This document shows positions 57,564 to 64,000 of a stretch of DNA of 64,000 nucleotides, in pieces. The notes below the pieces were generated by a model, which saw nothing but the letters and a program-made list of their open reading frames with translations, was not told the origin of the DNA and did not search any database. This stretch comes from Phytomonas francai (lineage: Eukaryota; Euglenozoa; Kinetoplastea; Trypanosomatida; Trypanosomatidae). The DNA is taken from the NCBI GenBank assembly GCA_001766655.1, contig MJCC01000003.1:340507-404506 (forward strand), in the 5' to 3' direction. Position numbers and translations under genes: made by a program. The stretch's first letter is position 1; every line of letters starts with the position of its first letter.

Positions 57564-59378
57564 CTAAAGCATGGAAGCCAACAACCACATGATCTGTGTA
57601 CCGTAGAGAAGGTACATAAAAAGGGGTGGATATTCTTTGTAGAGGACGTCTTCCGAAGCACGTATGTCTGAAAGTCGCGGATCGTTGTCTACGAGCTTTG
57701 ACTTCTCGCCCGTCATCGAAGAGGGGGGATCCCGAACATGAGGGGCGTCCACTGCTTTGCAATCTTGTGGATCGCGTGCCCAGGGCACCACGGAGCGCCA
57801 GGTTCGACGTTCAGCGCCCTCCTGCGATCTCGCGAGAGTCCGCCGGGCGTGGCGGTCGATGATACCGTTCAGGAGGCTTCGCACCGCGGGGGTATCGTAG
57901 GGTCGTCCTCGCGGGGGGGGCGGCGGGGCCTCCCCGCACCACCACCTCCGCGGCATGTCCGCCAGGACATCCAGAAGATGCGCGTGCGCGGACGCGGACA
58001 TGTGGGTCGCCAGGGGAACGAAAATAAGCTTCCCGGCGGCCTCGCAGGACTTCGGGCAGTCCGCAAAGTACACCACGTCCTGAACGCGATGAAGGCGATA
58101 GGCCTCCGCGGGGATGCGATCCCTCGCGACCGCGTCCGTTTCCCCGTTAGGGGTGGGGGGGTTTCGGTACGGAATCGCTCGCGCCTGGATCGCGGCAAAG
58201 CCCTCGAGATGCAGGCGCCGCACGACCTGCGCGGGGTCTTCCGCCCGCAGGACGATATCCGAGGCCGCGGCCTCCACGCACGCCTCGGGGTCGTCGGGCT
58301 CGCCCGCGGAGATCACCGTGATGTAGGATGGCAGGAAGAAGAGGAAGGACCACAGAGACAAGGCCTCCGCGTCGCGGCGTTGGGATTGCGCCGCCATCAC
58401 CTTCGGAACCCAACCCGGGCGGTAGGGCTCGTGGTGCGCCTTGCCGCCGCTCCCCTTTAAGGGTTTCAGGATACCCTCGAACGACAGGCCAGGCGGCCAT
58501 CGAATGCGGTATTTCGTAGGCCACGTCGGGGCTGTAAACAAGGATGGCAGGGTGGGGGGCCGCGGCTTCGTTTCTTTACGGGAGACAACAGCGTCGTACA
58601 AAACGTCGATTGCGCGTGCCCGCGCCGCCTCTACGGGGTTGTTTGACTTCTTCCCGCGTTCATCTCCCGAGTTCGGCCTTACCGCGCCGACGAGCCGGCG
58701 CGCAAGCCCTCCCACCATGAAGAAGGAGGTGATCACCGAGAGCATATAGCCGTAGTCGAGCCGATTCGACATCATCGACAGCCCCACACGCCGGAGCACC
58801 TCCTCGAGCTTTCGCGCGGCCCCGGCGTCGTTGTCGTCGTCGTCCGGCGGCGACTCCAGATTCGCGCGGATCGCCGCGGCGAGGTCGGGCCGCGCGGCGT
58901 ACGCGACCGCCCCCCCGCGGAATCCCGGCCCGTCGAAGGAGGTCATGACCACGTCCGCATCCTCCGGGCTCGCCCGCATCGTTGGCAGGCGGACCTCGAC
59001 GACGAGCGCCCCGCGGCGGCGCGCGAGGTCCGCGGCCTCGCGGGCGTTCGCAGGAAAGCGCCCCCGGCAGCCCGCGAGGACGACGACGACGGGGCCGCCG
59101 CCGCCGGTGAGGCGCCCGCGCAGGGACGCGAGGTCGACCGCCATCGTCCTCGGCTCCACGTCGTAGCCGCGGACGTCGAGGGCGAGCCCGGCGAGAAGCC
59201 CCGGGTGCCCGATGACGAGCCCGGGGACGAGCACCGCCGCCGCGCGCGCGCCGCGCAGGAGGGCGCCGAGGAGCGCCGCCGCGGACGGCGCGCGGAGGCC
59301 GCCGGCGGGAGGCCCCCCCCCGCGGGCCACCACCAGGGGGTACTGCCGGACCGCCGCGAGCGATGCTGCGTCGGCCAT
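57564..59378 (-). CDS. DegT/StrS-like fold protein lacking the PLP lysine, with hydrophobic tail
   Basis: 604 residues, very GC-rich. Residues about 30-175 follow the large domain of fold-type-I DegT/DnrJ/StrS aminotransferases: AALLGALLRG, VLVPGLVIGHPGLLAGLALDVRGYDVEP, AVDLASLRGRL, PVVVVLAG, and DADVVMTSF. The essential features are missing. The pyridine-nitrogen Asp (normally IEDAAQ) is replaced by VVEVRL (125-131). The Schiff-base Lys expected just after SF is replaced by DGPGF (149-153). After residue 175 the small domain is not recognisable. Three hydrophobic stretches remain (about 205-235, 350-365, 585-604), the last at the end, suggesting membrane association. It probably does not bind PLP in the usual way. 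Function unknown; the family match is moderate. Confidence 0.6.
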   Translation of the reverse strand: MADAASLAAVRQYPLVVARGGGPPAGGLRAPSAAALLGALLRGARAAAVLVPGLVIGHPGLLAGLALDVRGYDVEPRTMAVDLASLRGRLTGGGGPVVVVLAGCRGRFPANAREAADLARRRGALVVEVRLPTMRASPEDADVVMTSFDGPGFRGGAVAYAARPDLAAAIRANLESPPDDDDNDAGAARKLEEVLRRVGLSMMSNRLDYGYMLSVITSFFMVGGLARRLVGAVRPNSGDERGKKSNNPVEAARARAIDVLYDAVVSRKETKPRPPTLPSLFTAPTWPTKYRIRWPPGLSFEGILKPLKGSGGKAHHEPYRPGWVPKVMAAQSQRRDAEALSLWSFLFFLPSYITVISAGEPDDPEACVEAAASDIVLRAEDPAQVVRRLHLEGFAAIQARAIPYRNPPTPNGETDAVARDRIPAEAYRLHRVQDVVYFADCPKSCEAAGKLIFVPLATHMSASAHAHLLDVLADMPRRWWCGEAPPPPPRGRPYDTPAVRSLLNGIIDRHARRTLARSQEGAERRTWRSVVPWARDPQDCKAVDAPHVRDPPSSMTGEKSKLVDNDPRLSDIRASEDVLYKEYPPLFMYLLYGTQIMWLLASML

Positions 59379-60055
59379 TAAACGGATCGGGGCTCTTTGT
59401 TCAAACCAATCCGACCCCCCCTCCTAAATAAAAATAATTGACGCGGTCCTATGCTATAGTTTTTTAGCGGATTCCTTGACCTCGAGGAGGGTTCCCTCGT
59501 GGTGGGTGTGGTCGGTACGTGAATGCAGGGGGGGGGAGGGAGGATGGAAATCGACGCGCAATGACATATTCAGGGTTTGGTTATTGATTACCGGGGAGTT
59601 GCTTACGCACACTACGCACCTTGGCATCATCCAACAGAGATAATGGCAAACGATTGCAAATATTTTTAAGCGCCTTGCTGGTAAACATAGAGATATTTTA
59701 CATAGTACCGAATATACACTACTAGGAGGAAAGGTAGTAAAAATGACGTAAATCGTCAACGATGCAGTTTAGCAGTGGGTTCCTTCGCATTATTGCAATA
59801 CCCAGTGCGATGCATGACCCATACCGCCCCACTACACCATAGACCTTACCCTTTCCCCCCCTCCCCCCCCAAAAAAGCAAAAGAACACGGGCGATGCTTG
59901 CCAGGGCGTCTAGGTCACTAAATAGCTACAGTACGGATACCATCGTATTTCTTTTTTTCGTATCATTATTCTATTCGGTATGTTCGCATGTTCCTCGAGT
60001 AGCATCCTCTTGAGTGCTGGGTTCATGCTACACACCCTTTCTTTCCAGAGAGGGT
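59379..60055. other. Intergenic spacer
   Basis: 677 bases. A G-rich plus-strand run at about 59527-59546 (pyrimidine tract in the transcript), 150 bases before the ATG at 59378, is its likely splice signal. A C-rich run lies at about 59852-59872. No gene recognised. Confidence 0.5.
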
Positions 60056-61202
60056 TTAAATTTGGCTACGCTTTTTCTCGGCCGAAGGGGCCGTGTTGAC
60101 GCTAGATGGGGCTCCATTGGAGATGCGCTCGGTTTCCGCTTTTAGTTTTACGGATAGCTGCTGGTTCACCTTGCGCCAGTACGCCAGCTCTTGCTTCTGG
60201 GCTTTCTCTAGCGCCGTACGCGCATCATCGATCTTTCCGCCAATATTATCGCACGTCTTCAACCAGTCGTGCTTTCTGATCTCGAGTTCCCGAATCTCGC
60301 CTTTCAGCGCCTCGACCCGATCCAGCAGAGGCTGCACGGTCTCCTGGCGGGATTCGATCTGCTTCCGCGTGGAAAAGCAGCGCGCGCGCTCCACGAGCCG
60401 CCTGTGCACCTCCATCGTGTGGTCCGCCTCGTCTTTGATGCGCTTGAGCAGCACCCCGCGGCCGGCGTCCTCGAGCATGACCTGCCGGATCAGCTCACAG
60501 AAGACGTCGTCGTAGACCTCTCGGCGGATGGGGCAGATCCCGACGGGCCGGGCCTGGCGCTGCTCGAGCCGCGCGCAGAGCGCGTCGTGGAGCGCCGCGA
60601 CGTCGGCCCGACTCGCGGGCGTCGTGGAGACGTACCGCAGGGTGATCCCCTCCCCCGCGGCCTCCCCCGCCGCCTCGCCCTCGCTCGCGTCCTCGCCGAT
60701 CTCGCCCTCGCCCAGGCGCGGCGGGAAGACGACCCGCAGGAGCCGCACCCCATCCCGGAGGTCGCCGCGCATGAGCAGCGGCAGGACCCCCTCCACCGAT
60801 CCCGCCGCCGGCGACGACGAAAGCGGCGAAAAAGGCGCGGGGGCGCGTCGGCCGGCGCGATTCGCCGCCCGCGGCCGCCTGCCGGGGGGGTCCGGGGCCG
60901 CGGCCTCGNNNNNNNNNNNNNNNNNNNNNNNNNNNNNNNNNNNNNNNNNNNNNNNNNNCCGCCGCGCGGACGACGGCGCGCGCGATCTGCTTCGCGGCCG
61001 CGAGCCGGGCGGCCGGGATGGAGAGCGGGTCGTGGCCCCGCGCGGCGAGCGCGATTCCGCCCTCGCGGAGGGCCTCGAGGAGGGCCCCCTCGTCCTCCGG
61101 GAGGCGGGTCGCGTGGGGGGCCGGGGCGACGGGGATGGGGGGGTCGTACTTCAGCAAGGGGCTCAGAACCCTCGCGTCATGGGATGCTTCGACGTTCGAC
61201 AT
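60056..61202 (-). CDS. DNALI1: Axonemal inner-arm dynein light chain p28 (interrupted by assembly gap)
   Basis: Begins at the ATG at 61202 (MSNVEASHDARVLSPLLKYDPP); LLKYDPP matches the p28 N-terminus (LLKYDTP). After a block of 50 N the rest of the protein continues in another frame. It carries QRQARPVGICPIRREVYDDVF, ELIRQVMLEDAGRGVLL, and a C-terminal coiled coil (about 150 residues) typical of p28/DNALI1. p28 associates with monomeric inner-arm dynein heavy chains on the axoneme and is needed for flagellar beating. The two flanks are out of frame by exactly the amount that an arbitrary 50-base gap would create; a true gap length of 3n+1 restores the frame. An Ala/Gly/Glu-rich insertion lies next to the gap. 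The neighbouring sequence is extremely GC-rich. Confidence 0.85.
60909..60958. other. Assembly gap (50 N)
   Basis: Fifty unknown bases inside the p28 dynein light-chain gene, in a GC-rich stretch. The round number indicates a placeholder. The frames on both sides show that the real length is not 50. Confidence 1.
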
Positions 61203-61753
61203 GGCGGATGTCCCCGGTTTCCTTGGTGTTGTTGTTGCTCTCACGTTTCTTGAAGGGGTGGGGAAAATAAAGAATCATGAATAAGGGCAATTTTTACATT
61301 TTGGAGTGTTCATCTTTTTGTGTATGTGCGTGTGTGCGTGGTGCGCTCAGGTACCAGACACCCCTTCCGCCTCCCATTGGTTTCTCTTGTTGAGTTACAG
61401 GAAACCTAAAAAGAAATGCATCGCATGCGCGTCGCTTTTTAGGCAGTAATAGTGAACACGATTTAGTGTTATTTTGCAGGGCTGATATGCTTGTAGTGTG
61501 TATATCATTTCCGATAAGGTATACCCTTCTGTACACAAAATATATCTATCCCATTTATATACATTCAGGCTTCTAACTATAGAAGTGCGCCGACCAATCT
61601 TGATAGCTCTCGATAAGCTCAACACGATTAGCCGTGCCCATCAATGCACAAACGCACCCCCAAGGCAAACAAAAGGCGATGGTACACGGACTCGTTGCGC
61701 GTGTGGTTCCCGTTTCTGGACTTTTTATCACCCCTCCCCCCCCTTCCGCTTCA
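61203..61753. other. Intergenic spacer
   Basis: 551 bases of mixed composition. The C-rich run at about 61732-61744 directly follows the stop of the gene at 61754 in transcript sense and is G-rich in the transcript. A GTGTGTGC-type repeat lies near 61320-61340. No gene recognised. Confidence 0.45.
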
Positions 61754-64000
61754 TCATACCACAGGACGCAGGATACCGTACTGGTATGCCGGATCCAGTC
61801 GCGTTAGGCGTGTTTGCAGAATCCAGAGCTGGCGTAATTTGCGGGCCTTCTCCGCCGGCCAGCAGCGCTCGAGAAAGGTCTCCAACGTCATCGAGCCGTT
61901 CAAGACGAGATCCCCCAAGGAGGCGCCCAGGCTCACCAGCAGCGCCGCGGCGTCGACGTAGCCGTGCAGGATCGCGTACTCGAGCGCGGGGATCTCCGAG
62001 CTCGCGAAGGGCCCGCGCTCCCGCACCGTCGTCACGTGCTTCTCCACCACCACATACCGAATCGCGACGAAGTTGAGCTCTTTTTTTCTCTCCCTCTCCC
62101 CATCGTGGGCGTAGATCTTGTGCAGCGCGTGCGATTTCTTCGACGCAGAAACGGCCCGCGGTTTCGCAAAAAGAAGCTCGAAAAGGAGCTCCGGCGTGAA
62201 GATGTTTCGCGGCGTCATCGGCAGCGTCTTGATGGAGGACACCAGGCGCTGCGTCGCCCTCCGAAAGGGCTCGTTGTAGACGCTCGCCACGACCAACGTC
62301 GTCTCGATCATCTTTATGAGAAGCTCCTTGTTGGCGCCGTCCACCTCGGACAGCCCCAAGTTGCTCGCGGAGGCGAGCTCCGATTTCGATCCCAGGCTCG
62401 TGAGATTCGTCGAACCCGGCACCGAGGACTCCACGCGGTAATGCAGATTCTGGTGATGCGTGAGAAGCGAAAAGTTGACGTACTGCACATCCACCCCTTT
62501 GGAGCCTCGGAATCGGATCCCCGTCAGGTTCGCGAGCACGCTCTGTAGCCTGTCGATGCGATCCTGCAGCTTGGCCAATATCATCACCCCGCCAGCGCTA
62601 CTGCACATCCGGATAAAGGAAAGGATTTTCTTTGGATACAACCCCGCCTTTAGACGGTGGTACAACTCATGGCAGAAGGTATTGACGAAGATGTCGACTT
62701 TGTGGGCTAACGCCAGGGACTTTTCCGCGCTGGCGTGGCTCCTCGTGATGGACAGAAATCCCTTCGTCTTGCACATCTCCAACGCCCAGTAGTAAAGCAG
62801 CTCATGGAGGGGACAGCGCTCATTCACGCCGAAGAGCTCGTAGAGCGGCGCGGCATCGCAGAACCCCTGGATCATCCGCGGATTCAGAAAGAGCGGGAGA
62901 AGGAGGAAAAGAAAACGCCACGTCCCCGAGCGCGCCTTCGTCAGCGGCAGGGAGGATCCCTGGCCGCTCTCGTGCTTTTTGATCTTCGCCTGGAGCAGCG
63001 CATTGAAAAAGACGAGGTGGTTCGTGAGCCCGCCGGGCGCCGCGGACTGCTTTAACGGATTCGTGACCGAGGTCAGGGTGCATTTGCTCGCGGAGGTGAT
63101 CGTCGGCTTCGTCAGCGATGCGCGATGGACGACGGTCGCCGCGGCCTTCCCGGAGGTCGGGGTGCCCTCGCCGGAGGGCGTTCGCTCGGTAGAGTTCGGC
63201 GAGCCCGGCCGGAGCGGGAGCGGGTCCAGGGCGTCGTCGTCGGCGCCCTGCGGGTAGAGCGAGTTCATATCCCGCGGCATCGGCGTCTCGACGCACGCCA
63301 GGAGGAGCAGGACGAGGTCGCTTTGGTAGATCTTTTGGTAGCGCGGCGTCAGGAAGGGCTGCGGGGGGGGGATGGGGTCGTCCGCTGAGGGAAGATCCCG
63401 GGAGGTCAACGAGCGCCGGAGCAGCGACTTGGACTCCGCGAGGGGGCTCGTCAGCTCCGCCTGCGCGTCGTCCGCGTAGCGAGGCTCATCCCAGACCAGG
63501 CCGGGGTCGATGTAGGGGTGGAAACGTGAGGTGACGAGGCGGTCCACGACGCCGTCCTCGAGGCACGCACCCTCCATGAACTTCTCGAGATCCGCGGTGA
63601 GGGGGTAGGTGAGGGGTTTGCGGCCAAGCTGCTCGCGCGCTAGCCGACATCGGATTTCCACCAGCGTTGAAAAGAGCAGAGGCCCGGGCAGAAGCGCGGG
63701 CGGGAAGACGAGGTCCTTGCGAGAGGCGTGGGGTGCCTTTACGCTTGAAGTGGCCCCGGCGTCGGCGTTATGCCATAGCTGACGAATCTTCCGCTGTAGG
63801 CGCTGCCGCCACGCCGCCTCGGCGCGCTTTAATTCTCTCAACCGTGGACGATAGCGCTCCGCGCCCTCCATCTCCTCCTCCTCTTCTTCTTCCTCTTCCT
63901 CTTCTTCCTCGTCATTACCTTTGCCGAACTCGGCGGCGGCCCCATTTCTCCACATTCGCAAGGCTGCATCCTCGGACGGATTCCTGGAGCGAGGTTTCTG
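61754..64000 (-). CDS. Large hypothetical protein, continues beyond the right edge (partial)
   Basis: The frame is open to the right edge, so the true N-terminus may lie outside; the first ATG in the window is 63955. From there about 733 residues. An acidic run of about 15 Glu (63866-63904) precedes a basic helical stretch (RPRLRELKRAEAAWRQRLQRKIRQL). The middle (about 330-560) is mostly helical with an SSAGGVMILAKLQDRIDRLQ coiled-coil-like segment. The C-terminal ~90 residues contain an ankyrin-like unit (PALEYAILHGYVDAAALLVSLGASL). It is GC-rich. No family is recognised. It precedes the p28 dynein gene in transcription order, which does not by itself imply a flagellar role. Confidence 0.7.
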   Translation of the reverse strand, partial: QKPRSRNPSEDAALRMWRNGAAAEFGKGNDEEEEEEEEEEEEEMEGAERYRPRLRELKRAEAAWRQRLQRKIRQLWHNADAGATSSVKAPHASRKDLVFPPALLPGPLLFSTLVEIRCRLAREQLGRKPLTYPLTADLEKFMEGACLEDGVVDRLVTSRFHPYIDPGLVWDEPRYADDAQAELTSPLAESKSLLRRSLTSRDLPSADDPIPPPQPFLTPRYQKIYQSDLVLLLLACVETPMPRDMNSLYPQGADDDALDPLPLRPGSPNSTERTPSGEGTPTSGKAAATVVHRASLTKPTITSASKCTLTSVTNPLKQSAAPGGLTNHLVFFNALLQAKIKKHESGQGSSLPLTKARSGTWRFLFLLLPLFLNPRMIQGFCDAAPLYELFGVNERCPLHELLYYWALEMCKTKGFLSITRSHASAEKSLALAHKVDIFVNTFCHELYHRLKAGLYPKKILSFIRMCSSAGGVMILAKLQDRIDRLQSVLANLTGIRFRGSKGVDVQYVNFSLLTHHQNLHYRVESSVPGSTNLTSLGSKSELASASNLGLSEVDGANKELLIKMIETTLVVASVYNEPFRRATQRLVSSIKTLPMTPRNIFTPELLFELLFAKPRAVSASKKSHALHKIYAHDGERERKKELNFVAIRYVVVEKHVTTVRERGPFASSEIPALEYAILHGYVDAAALLVSLGASLGDLVLNGSMTLETFLERCWPAEKARKLRQLWILQTRLTRLDPAYQYGILRPVV

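Noticed and set aside
1..64000. Introns, transposons, CRISPR arrays or operon-type bacterial signals
   Set aside because: All convincing genes are single open frames with eukaryotic features; no reverse transcriptase, transposase, terminal repeats or spaced direct repeats were found.

Overview
The window looks like nuclear DNA of a flagellated kinetoplastid (trypanosomatid-type) protist. About 30 intron-free protein genes follow one another on the minus strand with no strand switch. The spacers are AT-rich and carry purine-rich runs on the plus strand, which read as pyrimidine tracts on the transcribed strand, as expected for a polycistronic unit processed by trans-splicing. The gene content is eukaryotic: a p28 axonemal dynein light chain, MAP kinase, SNARE, NIP7, ISD11, RAD51 paralogue and AAAP transporter. 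I cannot name the species. Several starts were moved downstream to the first in-frame ATG, because the longest reading frame began with GTG or TTG or read through a pyrimidine tract.

Reading from the left edge (the downstream end of the transcript): the 5' end of a gene leaving the window; a single-RRM protein; a hypothetical protein; an amino-acid transporter; an ATG16-like coiled-coil/WD40 protein; a very large FHA-kinase broken by one base in a nine-C run; a probable mitochondrial protein; a TDY MAP kinase; a disordered basic protein; a RAD51 paralogue; ISD11; NIP7; and a syntaxin-16-type Qa-SNARE that ends in a CaaX box instead of a membrane anchor. Around 28.5 kb a tRNA-Lys(CTT) lies on the opposite strand. 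It is followed by a candidate PP1-binding protein, a CWC15-like splicing factor, an ABC1/ADCK kinase, a small helical protein and an MFS transporter.

The right half holds a thioredoxin-fold protein, a mitochondrial membrane protein, a large disordered protein, a DDAH/arginine-deiminase fold protein that appears to lack its catalytic residues, a cluster of three related proline-rich/WD40 genes, an F-box protein, a PPR protein, a BCS1-like AAA ATPase, a DegT/StrS-like protein lacking the PLP lysine, the p28 dynein light chain (interrupted by a 50-N assembly gap) and a long protein running off the right edge.

No mobile element, CRISPR array, virus or toxin gene was seen. Genes are co-transcribed but functionally mixed, as is normal for this lineage. 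The most interesting points are the CaaX-terminated syntaxin, the two apparent pseudoenzymes, the WD40 gene trio with exchanged modules, and the split FHA-kinase.
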